Assembly: GCA_020832455.1 (NCBI GenBank)
Contig: JAFIEQ010000022.1
Location: 1 to 38,892 of the forward strand
Direction: 5' to 3'
Source: Nitriliruptoraceae bacterium
GTDB lineage: Bacteria; Actinomycetota; Nitriliruptoria; Nitriliruptorales; Nitriliruptoraceae
Length of the DNA stretch: 38,892 bases
The translations under genes and the position numbers were made by a program. Positions 16,557 through 23,851 of the stretch are shown piece after piece; position 1 is the stretch's first letter; each line of letters opens with the position of its first letter. The notes under the pieces are model-generated. The model had not been told where the DNA came from. It saw only the letters and a list, made by a program, of their open reading frames with translations, and made no database searches.

Positions 16557-17758
16557 CCCGACCGGTCCTGCTGGCGCTGCTGGCCACGACCGGTCTCGCC
16601 CTGGTGTTGCCGACGACGCTGGCCACCGTGGCCGCGGGGGCCGGACTGGCGTCGCTGGCGGTGCTCGCTGCGTGGGCGCGGGCGTTGCGCCGGGGGGTGA
16701 CGGTCGAGTTCGCCGTCGCGCGCCGCTGGATCCGTGGGGAACAGGGCACCGCGACGGTGACCGTGCGCAACCGGAGCCGGTGGCCCGCGCCGCGGGTCCG
16801 CGTGGACGCCAAGCTCGGGATCGGTGGCCTGTCGCCGAACCTGCAGGTCGTGGAACTCGCCGTCCCTGCGCGTGCCGGTCGGACCCTGCAGGTGCCGGTC
16901 GAAGCCGTCGATCGGGGGCGGTGGACGCCACCGGCGACCACCGTGCGCCTGAGCGATCCGTGGGGGCTGATCGCCGTCGAACGCAGCCTGCCGGCCCCCG
17001 AGCCGCTGGTGGTGCTGCCGACGATCCACCCGATCCGCCGGTTGGCGATCCCGAACGCGGCACCCGTACCGGTCACCCCGGACAACGAGTCGCTGGTCGA
17101 GGACCCGCTGGCCATCATCGGGGTCCGGGACTACCGACCGGGTGATCCGCTGCGCTCGATCCACTGGCCCGCGACGGCCGCCAGCGGGACCCTGGTCCGT
17201 CGTGAGGTGGAACGGGCCCAGGCACGCGATCTGCTGGTCGTGCTCGATCTCGCGCAGGCCAGCTGGCGGGGTCAGGGTGGTCGCGCGTTCGAGTCGGCCG
17301 TGACGGTGGCTGCGAGCCTGTTGGTCGACGCCCTCGGGCAGCGCCAGCCGGCGGCCCTGTGCACCTCGCTGCCCCCGCGGGGTCGGGGTGGTCGCGCCAC
17401 GGTGGCACGGTTCTCCAGCGGTGGTGGCCGGCACCACCTCGACGCGATGCTGATCCACCTCGCCGGTGTCCGCCGCCACCAGGCCGTGGATGCGGCGGAG
17501 CTGCTGACCTCCCACGCCTCGCGAGCCGAGCCCGGGACGACGGCCGTGCTGATCACCGCCGCCACGCTGCCCGATCACACCGCGGCCCGTGCGTTGCGAC
17601 TGCGGGCGGCCGGGATCTCCCCGGTGGTCGTCCACGTCATCGATCCCGCGCTGACCGGCCCGCCGATCGACGGGCTGAGCGCGACGCGTCCGACGAGCAG
17701 CGTCATCCCGAGCCGGACGGTCACGACCGATCGCCCGGTCGCGGAGCTGGTCCTGTGA
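16553..17758 (+). CDS. DUF58 (VWA-like) membrane-associated protein (401 aa)
   Basis: Two closely spaced hydrophobic helices (about residues 4-20 and 22-43) anchor the N-terminus. A beta-rich middle domain follows, then the DUF58 core GVRDYRPGDPLRSIHWPATA (190-209), the defining motif. The remainder (LLVVLDL with downstream alternation) resembles a VWA fold. It is translationally coupled to the MoxR ATPase upstream (ATGA) and the DUF4129 protein downstream (GTGA). Partnership with MoxR is inferred from the well-known gene order; the biochemical role is not known. Confidence 0.9.
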   Translation: MTRPVLLALLATTGLALVLPTTLATVAAGAGLASLAVLAAWARALRRGVTVEFAVARRWIRGEQGTATVTVRNRSRWPAPRVRVDAKLGIGGLSPNLQVVELAVPARAGRTLQVPVEAVDRGRWTPPATTVRLSDPWGLIAVERSLPAPEPLVVLPTIHPIRRLAIPNAAPVPVTPDNESLVEDPLAIIGVRDYRPGDPLRSIHWPATAASGTLVRREVERAQARDLLVVLDLAQASWRGQGGRAFESAVTVAASLLVDALGQRQPAALCTSLPPRGRGGRATVARFSSGGGRHHLDAMLIHLAGVRRHQAVDAAELLTSHASRAEPGTTAVLITAATLPDHTAARALRLRAAGISPVVVHVIDPALTGPPIDGLSATRPTSSVIPSRTVTTDRPVAELVL

Positions 17759-19266
17759 GCGGGGGCGGAGCGGGACGCGAGGCCGGGCGGACGCCGCCGA
17801 CGACCACGCCGGTCCCGGGCGCTGCGACGGAGGCCTCGGCGGTGGGCACGGCGGCGCGGTCGGACGCCTCCTCCACGGCCAGCGCGGACCCGCCTGCCGC
17901 CGTGGTCCCGGTCCGCGCGACCACGCTGCTCGGCGTGGCGGCATCGCTGCCGGCGGTCGTGATGTTCGGCACGGGCTTCGGTGGTCCGTTCGATCCCCTC
18001 CCGCTGATCACCGTGCTCCTGATCGCCACGTTCGGCGGGGCGCTGCGCGCCACCGAGCGGCGGGAGCCACGCTGGCCCGAACTGGTGGGGCGCCTCGCCG
18101 GGTTCCTCCTGCTGGCCACCGTCGCTCGGGTGTGGGACAGCGTGGCCCGGGGATCCGGCGTCTGGCCGGCCGGGACCACGCCGGTCGATCTGCGCACCCT
18201 GGCCACGACGATCCTCGTGGCGTCGTCGTTCGGCATCGCGGCGTCGGTGTCGATCCGCGCCGTCGCGGTCCTCGACGCCACCGCACCCGAGGAGGAGCAG
18301 GTCCGCAGCGAGGGGGTGCTCGGGGTCCTGCTCATGATCCTGGTGGGCTTCCTCGTGCTGCACGCCATCCCGCTCACGACCGTGCCGGCGGGAGGGCAGT
18401 GGGCGGTGGCGGGGGCCGTGGTGCTCACCCTGGGGTCGCTCGCCGCGGTCCGGGGCCGCGCCCGGGTGCACGGGGGGATCCGCCCCCCGCTGGTCGATCG
18501 TCCCGGTGGGGTGCTGGTCGCGGCGAGCGTCGGTGGGCTGGGGGCGATCGTGCTGGCGACGGCGCTACTGGCACCCGTCGCCGCCGTCGTCGAACCGCCG
18601 GATGTCCGTCCGCTGTTGGCCTGGGTGGGCGACCGGCTCGATGGGTTGCTCGGTGGAGGCGATCCGCCGCTGGCGCCCGAGCTGCCGCCACCTCCGGCGG
18701 ATGGGGACCTGATGGATGAGCTGCAGCTCGACGAGGACGCGCCCGATCCGTCGGCAGACGACCCGTTCTCCCTCGACTGGTCGGTGCCCTGGTGGGTCGG
18801 GGCCCTGCTGATCGCCGCGGTCGTGGCGGCCATCACCCGGCCGGCGCGGCTCCGTGCCTGGTGGCGGTCGTTGCGGGCCCGCGTGGGGCGGGGTCCTCGG
18901 ACCGAGGGCCTCGAGGACGTGGAGGTGACCGGCGGCGAGGACGCCGGGACGCCTGGCGAGGTGGGGGGTGTGCTGCGTGACCGACTGCGTGCCTGGGGTC
19001 GGGCGCTGCGTCCCCGGCCCCGCGAGCCGCGCGCCGCGATCCTGCACGACTACGCCCGTCTGCAGCGCGTGCTCGCGCGGCGGGGCGACGGCCGCGGCGC
19101 GAGCGAGACACCGCTGGACCACGCCCGGCGGGTGTCGGTGGCGCCGCAGATCGAGCCGTTCGCGTCGCTGGTCAGCGAGGCACGGTGGGCGGCCGCACCA
19201 CCGAGCGCGCAGGCGGCAGCACGCTCCCGCGCGCTCGTCGAGGAGCTGATCGACGCGGTGGGCTGA
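17755..19266 (+). CDS. Multi-pass membrane protein with C-terminal DUF4129 domain (503 aa)
   Basis: The start GTG 17755 overlaps the DUF58 stop (GTGA). A ~50-residue Ala/Thr/Gly-rich cytoplasmic tail precedes about six membrane helices (roughly residues 55-280). An extracytoplasmic acidic Pro-rich loop (PELPPPPADGDLMDELQLDEDAPD) and one more helix (WWVGALLIAAVVAAITRP) follow. The C-terminus (AAILHDYARLQRVLARRG ... ETPLDHARRVS) is DUF4129-like. Many homologues carry a transglutaminase-like domain between helices; none is visible here, so this is a shortened version. Its job with MoxR and DUF58 is unknown; an envelope-assembly role is plausible. Confidence 0.8.
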   Translation: MSGGGAGREAGRTPPTTTPVPGAATEASAVGTAARSDASSTASADPPAAVVPVRATTLLGVAASLPAVVMFGTGFGGPFDPLPLITVLLIATFGGALRATERREPRWPELVGRLAGFLLLATVARVWDSVARGSGVWPAGTTPVDLRTLATTILVASSFGIAASVSIRAVAVLDATAPEEEQVRSEGVLGVLLMILVGFLVLHAIPLTTVPAGGQWAVAGAVVLTLGSLAAVRGRARVHGGIRPPLVDRPGGVLVAASVGGLGAIVLATALLAPVAAVVEPPDVRPLLAWVGDRLDGLLGGGDPPLAPELPPPPADGDLMDELQLDEDAPDPSADDPFSLDWSVPWWVGALLIAAVVAAITRPARLRAWWRSLRARVGRGPRTEGLEDVEVTGGEDAGTPGEVGGVLRDRLRAWGRALRPRPREPRAAILHDYARLQRVLARRGDGRGASETPLDHARRVSVAPQIEPFASLVSEARWAAAPPSAQAAARSRALVEELIDAVG

Positions 19267-19270
19267 CCGG

Positions 19271-19336
19271 GTCGCCGACTGGCGCGATCAGGTGTCGCCG
19301 ACTGGCGCGATCAGGTGTCGCCGACTGGCGCGATCA
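19271..19336. repeat. Three tandem copies of a 20-nt core, 23-bp period
   Basis: The core GTCGCCGACTGGCGCGATCA occurs identically at 19271-19290, 19294-19313 and 19317-19336. Each core contains CGCC-GACT-GGCG, able to form a small hairpin. The array fills the gap between two genes that end toward each other, and the last copy contains the stop codon of the minus-strand permease. It may act as a two-way terminator. Confidence 0.95.
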
Positions 19337-20533
19337 CTTGATGCCGCTGGTCGCGACGTTCTCCACGAAGTAGCGCTGCGCGAGCACGAACACCGTCACC
19401 GGCACCGCGATCGCGATCATCACCCCGGCCAGGATGAGGTTGGGGCTGTCCGCGGCACGGCCGCCCAGTTGCTGCAGCGAGACGGTGAGCACGTGGTTGT
19501 CGGGGTTGCCGGCGCTGATGACGATGAACGGCCAGATGAAGCTGTTCCAGGCGTAGAGGAACATGAACGTCGACAGCGTCGCGATCGCCGGCATCGACAG
19601 CGGGACCATGATCCGCCACAGGATCTTCCACCGCGAGGCGCCGTCGATGACCGCAGCCTCCTCGAGGTCCTTCGGGATGGAGATGAAGAACTGGCGGATG
19701 AGGAACGTGCCGTAGGCGTTGAACACGAAGGGGAACACCAGCGATGCCAGGGAGTTGACCCAGTTCAACGCGACCATGAGCTGGTACAGCGGGATGATCA
19801 GGATCACGAACGGGACCATGATCGACCCGATGTAGACGAGGAACATCGCATCGCGACCCGGGAACTGGATGCGCGCGAACGCGTACCCACCGAGGATGGA
19901 GGTCAGCACCGTGCCGCCGACGACCAGCAGGGTCACCAGCACCGTGTTGGTCAGCGAGCGGTCGAGGTTCTGCAGCTCCGTGACCCGCGCGAAGTTCTCC
20001 GGCTGGGGGGAGATCGACTCGACCCGCTCCGCGGTCCGCGCCGTCGCGCCGACCACGTCGTCGGGATCCTCGAGCGCGGCGAAGCGGCCCTGCGTGGTGG
20101 AGCTCAGCTGCACCATCGCGACGATCTCACCGTCCACCTCGACGTCGAAGAGCGGCTGCTCCTCACCGTCGACGACGACGGTCTCCCCGTCGAGGAAGCC
20201 CCCGCGACGCTCCACCTCGGCGGTGGGGGCGGTGACGGTCGCCTCGAGTGCGTCCGGTGGCGCGTAGATGCCGACGGGGATCGTCTCGATCAGGACGCGC
20301 TGCACCCCGTCGATCACGAACAGCCCGGCTTCCTCTCCCTCGAACTCCGCGGTGTCCTGGCTGTAGGGCAGCATGCGAGGCGGGAAGCGGAAGATGTCGC
20401 TGGACTCCTTGAGTGAGCCGAAGGCGACCACCAGGAACGGGAACAGCATCAGCGCGCCGAAGCCGCCGAGCGCGAGGTAGAGCCCGACGCGTTCGACCAT
20501 GCGCCGTCGGTTGGAACCGGTCACGACCGCCAT
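19334..20533 (-). CDS. ABC sugar transporter permease, MalG type, with large loop insertion (399 aa)
   Basis: This is a membrane subunit of the galactoside-type importer. The first helix (about 16-38) is followed by an unusually long extracytoplasmic loop of about 150 residues (about 45-195) rich in acidic residues and beta-like stretches, absent from ordinary MalG-type permeases (about 280 residues). The rest is canonical: five further helices, EAA loop EEAAVIDGASRWKILWRIMVP, and FLYAWNSFIWPF. The insert could contact the binding protein or the cell wall, as the MalF P2 loop does; that is inference. It is 3 nt downstream of the fused permease and ends the operon. Confidence 0.9.
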   Translation of the reverse strand: MAVVTGSNRRRMVERVGLYLALGGFGALMLFPFLVVAFGSLKESSDIFRFPPRMLPYSQDTAEFEGEEAGLFVIDGVQRVLIETIPVGIYAPPDALEATVTAPTAEVERRGGFLDGETVVVDGEEQPLFDVEVDGEIVAMVQLSSTTQGRFAALEDPDDVVGATARTAERVESISPQPENFARVTELQNLDRSLTNTVLVTLLVVGGTVLTSILGGYAFARIQFPGRDAMFLVYIGSIMVPFVILIIPLYQLMVALNWVNSLASLVFPFVFNAYGTFLIRQFFISIPKDLEEAAVIDGASRWKILWRIMVPLSMPAIATLSTFMFLYAWNSFIWPFIVISAGNPDNHVLTVSLQQLGGRAADSPNLILAGVMIAIAVPVTVFVLAQRYFVENVATSGIK

Positions 20534-20536
20534 AGC

Positions 20537-22210
20537 TCAGCCCTCCGCGTCCTCGCGCTGACGCCGGAACTGCACCAGCGTGAACGCGAAGATCAGTATG
20601 AACAGCACCCATGCGACCGCGGAGGCGTAGCCGAACGAGAACCGTCGGAACCCCTGCTCGTAGAGGTAGACCACCGGGGTCAGTGTCGAGTTCTGGGGCC
20701 CGGCCCCGATAGGCGTCGTGGTCGGGAACAGCACCACGTTCTCGCCGAACAGCTGCAGGGTCAGGATCCCGGTCGAGGCCACGACGAAGAAGGTCGTGGG
20801 CTTGAGCGCCGGCAGCGTGATGTTGCGGAACCGCTGCCAGCGGTTGGCGCCGTCGAGCATCGCCGCCTCGTGCAGCGTGTTGTCCACGCCCTGCAGGCCC
20901 GCGAGGAAGAGCACCGCGTTGTAGCCGATGAACATCCAGGAGAAGACGATGACGAGGCTGAACAACGCGATGTCGGCGTCCGACAGCCACTGGATCCGCG
21001 GGTCGGTGATCGACAGCCCGGGGATCGCGTTCAGCCAGGTCACCACGATCGAGATGAGGTAGTTCAACCACCCGATCGTGGAGTCGAACAGCTGCCGCCA
21101 GATGAGCGCGACCGCGACCACCCCGGCGATCGACGGCACGAAGTAGATCGCCCGGAAGACCTTGATGCCGGGCGCCTTCGAGTTCAGCAACGTCGCCAGG
21201 AACAGGGCGGGGATCGTCGAGAGTGGCAGCGCGAACGCGGTGAAGAACACGATGTTGCGGATCGAGCGCCAGAAGAGCACGTCACGGGCGCCGAGGACCA
21301 CGTTTCCGATGCGGAACCACTCGCTGTAGCCGGCGGCGAGGACCTCGGAGGCGCTCTGGCCGCCGCTCGCGATCCCGACGTTGAGCGCGAGGATGTTGAC
21401 GTAGTTGTCGAGTCCGAGGAACTCCGGCTCGCCGAACGCGTCCCAGGCCGTCAACGACACGAACAGGCTGAACAGCAGCGGTCCGGCGAAGAAGGCGGCG
21501 AACCCGAGCAGGTTCGGGGAGGCGAACAGCAGCCCGTCCAGCGTGCGGGTGGTCTGGTTGGTGGCGCCGAGGTGCTGGGCGACGTCCGGTTGGAAGGTCC
21601 GCCAGGCGAGGTAGGCGCTCGCCAGCCCGACGACGACGAGCCCCAGCTGCAGGGGCTGGGCGGTGCGGACCAGGAACGTGGCGAGCCCCGGCAGCAGCCC
21701 GACCGCCAGCAGCGTCGCGCCGATGGCGAGCAGGCCGACGCTGCGCCCGACGCGGGCGATGCGTTCGAACACCCCGCCCCGCTCCTCGAGCCCGGTGGCG
21801 ATCCAGGCCAACACGGCGAGGAGCAGGAAGGGCACCCCGCGGGAGAAGGTCTCTCCGAGCGCGTCCAGACCGACGAAGACGCGGTTGACGTGCAGGAGGA
21901 ACAGGACCGCGCCGAGGAAGGTGAGGTAGTCGGCGGCCAGCGAGTACGAGCGTCCGACCGCCCGGCCCCGGGCGAGTCCGACGAGCCCGACGACGTCGAG
22001 CAGCAGCACGATCGCGCTCGCCGCCAACGCGGCGATGCGGGCCGGCCCCTCGAGCGTCGGCGCCGTCAGCGCCCAGCCGAGTGCCCCGGCCATGGCCAAC
22101 AGGTGCACCACCCGCCAGCACAGCACGATCGTCAGCCAACGCGGCGCGTCGAACGCCCGGGGCAACCGCCACCGGGGCCGACGGTCCCACACGGCCGTCA
22201 AGGTCGTCAT
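20537..22210 (-). CDS. ABC sugar transporter permease fused to a ~220-residue N-terminal membrane domain (557 aa)
   Basis: The C-terminal ~330 residues, starting near LLFASPNLLGFAAFFAGP, are a MalF-type permease with EAA loop HEAAMLDGANRWQRFRNITLP. Before it lies an N-terminal domain with about six predicted helices (around 25-46, 56-80, 90-110, 120-140, 155-176, 182-203) that I do not recognise. Its SLAADYLTFLGAVLFLLH segment recurs identically at the start of the partial gene at 38574, so this is a family and not a frameshift artefact. ATG 22210 is used: GGAGGTGG lies 4 nt upstream, whereas the longer frame runs into Gly/Pro-rich nonsense from the homopolymer region. The Shine-Dalgarno can be masked by a hairpin. 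Confidence 0.85.
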   Translation of the reverse strand: MTTLTAVWDRRPRWRLPRAFDAPRWLTIVLCWRVVHLLAMAGALGWALTAPTLEGPARIAALAASAIVLLLDVVGLVGLARGRAVGRSYSLAADYLTFLGAVLFLLHVNRVFVGLDALGETFSRGVPFLLLAVLAWIATGLEERGGVFERIARVGRSVGLLAIGATLLAVGLLPGLATFLVRTAQPLQLGLVVVGLASAYLAWRTFQPDVAQHLGATNQTTRTLDGLLFASPNLLGFAAFFAGPLLFSLFVSLTAWDAFGEPEFLGLDNYVNILALNVGIASGGQSASEVLAAGYSEWFRIGNVVLGARDVLFWRSIRNIVFFTAFALPLSTIPALFLATLLNSKAPGIKVFRAIYFVPSIAGVVAVALIWRQLFDSTIGWLNYLISIVVTWLNAIPGLSITDPRIQWLSDADIALFSLVIVFSWMFIGYNAVLFLAGLQGVDNTLHEAAMLDGANRWQRFRNITLPALKPTTFFVVASTGILTLQLFGENVVLFPTTTPIGAGPQNSTLTPVVYLYEQGFRRFSFGYASAVAWVLFILIFAFTLVQFRRQREDAEG

Positions 22211-22214
22211 CGGT

Positions 22215-22237
22215 CCACCTCCCACCCTCGGAGGTGG
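22215..22237 (-). promoter_or_regulatory. Hairpin sequestering the permease Shine-Dalgarno
   Basis: In the minus-strand RNA, CCACCTCC (22237-22230) pairs perfectly with the Shine-Dalgarno GGAGGTGG (22222-22215), 7-nt loop, just 4 nt before the start codon. This would limit ribosome access to the fused permease relative to the upstream binding protein. Regulation is inferred from structure only. Confidence 0.55.
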
Positions 22238-22251
22238 GGCGCGCCCGCAAA

Positions 22252-22372
22252 CGCGCGGCCCCCCCCCGCACGCCCCGGGCCCCCGCCCCCCCCCCCGCCG
22301 GGGGGGGCGGGGGGGCCCCCCCCCCCCCCGCGCCGGGGGGCCCCCCCCCCCCCGGGGGCGCCCCACCCCGGA
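22252..22372. other. G/C homopolymer tract of doubtful sequence quality
   Basis: About 120 bases consist of nearly only C and G, including two runs of 13 C (22317-22329, 22341-22353) and runs of 6-8 G. It lies inside the binding-protein/permease intergenic region next to a very strong hairpin. It looks like failed base-calling through structured DNA. No gene is supported here. Confidence 0.7.
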
Positions 22373-22375
22373 AGG

Positions 22376-22430
22376 CCGGGTCCGGCCTCCGTCGCCGCCG
22401 GTGTGGGCGACGACGGAGACCGGACCCCGG
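22376..22430 (-). terminator. Very strong intercistronic hairpin after the second binding-protein gene
   Basis: The arms 22376-22399 and 22406-22430 form about 24 bp with one bulge around a 6-nt loop. At two positions the minus-strand RNA has U-G wobbles where the plus strand would have C-A mismatches, so the structure fits the minus-strand transcript. It begins 4 nt past the binding-protein stop, paralleling the hairpin at 7643-7676. Confidence 0.7.
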
Positions 22431-22434
22431 TCGA

Positions 22435-23802
22435 TCAGCCGAACGTCGCGTTCAGCTCGTCATCGATCGTGGCGGCGAAGTCCTCCAGCGAGCGGTCACC
22501 TGCGATGACCGCCTCGATGGCGGGGGCCAGGATCGAGTCGAAGGCGGGCCAGTCACCCTCCCACAGCGGACCCTCCGGCTCGGAGGTCTCCAGGCCATCG
22601 ATGAAGGCCTGGTTGTTCGCCGGCGGGGTGAACCCGAGGAACTGGTCGATCGTGTCCGGGTTGTCGACCCGGGACGGGATGTTGGCGCCCAGCTCCGCGA
22701 TCTGCGCCTGGACGTCGCCGTCGGTCAGACGGGTGATCAGCTCGAAGGCCTCCTCGGGGTGCTCGGTGTTGGCGTTGATGACGTACGCGCCCCAGAAGGT
22801 CCAGTTGACGGCGCCCGCGGGCCCGGCCGGGATGTTGACCACGTCCCAGTCGAAGTCGTTGTCGCGGTAGGCCGGGGTCGACCAGCGGCCGGTCAGCTGC
22901 ATGCCGACCTGACCCGCCTGGAACGGCGGCTGGCTGTCCTCGCCGTAGGGCACGCCCAGCCCGTCCTGGTACAGGCCGGCCAGGTACTCGAGGCCGGCGA
23001 CGGACTCGTCCGAGCCGACACGCGATTCGGTGCGGTCCTCGTTGAAGAAGCCACCGCCGGCGGAGTTCATCCAGATGCCGGGGTTCGCCCACCAGTTGTT
23101 GATCCCGAAGCCCTGGATGTCGCCACCCAGTGCGTCGACCGCCTCCGCGACCTGGCGGAAGGTGTCCCAGTTCCACTCGCCGTTGGCGTCGAGCTCACGG
23201 GGGTCGGGCGCGCCGGCCTCCGCGATCAGGTCGTTGTTGAGGTAGAACGCGAAGGTCGAGACGTCACGGGGCAGGCCCCACAGCGACTCGCCGGAGTTCT
23301 GGCTCTCCGGGTTGTAGGTCAGCAGCTCCATCGGCCCCGGCGCGTACGCGTCGTCGCCGGCGTACATGTCGCTGCCCTCGGCCACCTCACGCATGTCCAG
23401 GATCAGGCCACGGTTCGCGAAGTCCGCGATGTCGGTGCCGGGGATCCAGAAGACGTCCGGGGCGGTGCCGCCGGCGATCTCCGTGCGCAGCACGTCCTGG
23501 TAGGAGGAGGTCTCCGAGCCGCCGGGCTCGTACTCGAGCGAGACCGCGTCCCACTCGCTGTCGATCTGGTCGCCGATGCCGGCGTACAGGTCGATCTCCT
23601 GCTGGTTGTCCGGCCGGGTGCGCCAACGCAGGTTGACGTCACCGGTCGCTTCGCCGTCGTCGGCGCCGTCGTCGTCGCCGTCATCCGTTGTCGTGTCGTC
23701 GCTGTCACCGGCGTCGGTCGTGTCATCGCCGCCGCCATCGCCGCACGCGGTCAACGCGAGCGCCGAGACGAGCAGTAGTGCGAGCCACCGCTTGGTTCTC
23801 AT
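22435..23802 (-). CDS. Sugar-binding lipoprotein of a second ABC transporter (455 aa)
   Basis: The signal peptide MRTKRWLALLLVSALALTAC ends in a lipobox (Cys20), followed by an Asp/Thr/Gly-rich linker (about 21-52). The mature part has family 1 extracellular solute-binding features: EIAGGTAPDVFWIPGTDIADF, LWGLPRDVSTFAFYLNNDL and a Trp-rich ligand region (NWWANPGIWMNS). ATG 23802 carries a GAGAGGA Shine-Dalgarno and opens directly on the signal peptide. It follows galT by 49 nt on the same strand and precedes two permeases, so galactose, lactose or alpha-galactosides are the likely cargo, supported by the nearby GH42 and GH36 genes. No ATPase gene accompanies it. Confidence 0.9.
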   Translation of the reverse strand: MRTKRWLALLLVSALALTACGDGGGDDTTDAGDSDDTTTDDGDDDGADDGEATGDVNLRWRTRPDNQQEIDLYAGIGDQIDSEWDAVSLEYEPGGSETSSYQDVLRTEIAGGTAPDVFWIPGTDIADFANRGLILDMREVAEGSDMYAGDDAYAPGPMELLTYNPESQNSGESLWGLPRDVSTFAFYLNNDLIAEAGAPDPRELDANGEWNWDTFRQVAEAVDALGGDIQGFGINNWWANPGIWMNSAGGGFFNEDRTESRVGSDESVAGLEYLAGLYQDGLGVPYGEDSQPPFQAGQVGMQLTGRWSTPAYRDNDFDWDVVNIPAGPAGAVNWTFWGAYVINANTEHPEEAFELITRLTDGDVQAQIAELGANIPSRVDNPDTIDQFLGFTPPANNQAFIDGLETSEPEGPLWEGDWPAFDSILAPAIEAVIAGDRSLEDFAATIDDELNATFG

Positions 23803-23851
23803 GGGTGCATCCTCTCCCTCCACCGCATCGGCGCGGTGGGTTGGTCGTGAG

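Noticed and set aside
19271..19336. CRISPR-like array
   Set aside because: The repeats are contiguous with 3-nt joins and no spacers, and only three copies exist.
22211..22366. Gly/Pro-rich N-terminal extension of the fused permease
   Set aside because: It is encoded by the homopolymer tract and its hairpin. ATG 22210 has a strong Shine-Dalgarno and matches the paralogue's start.
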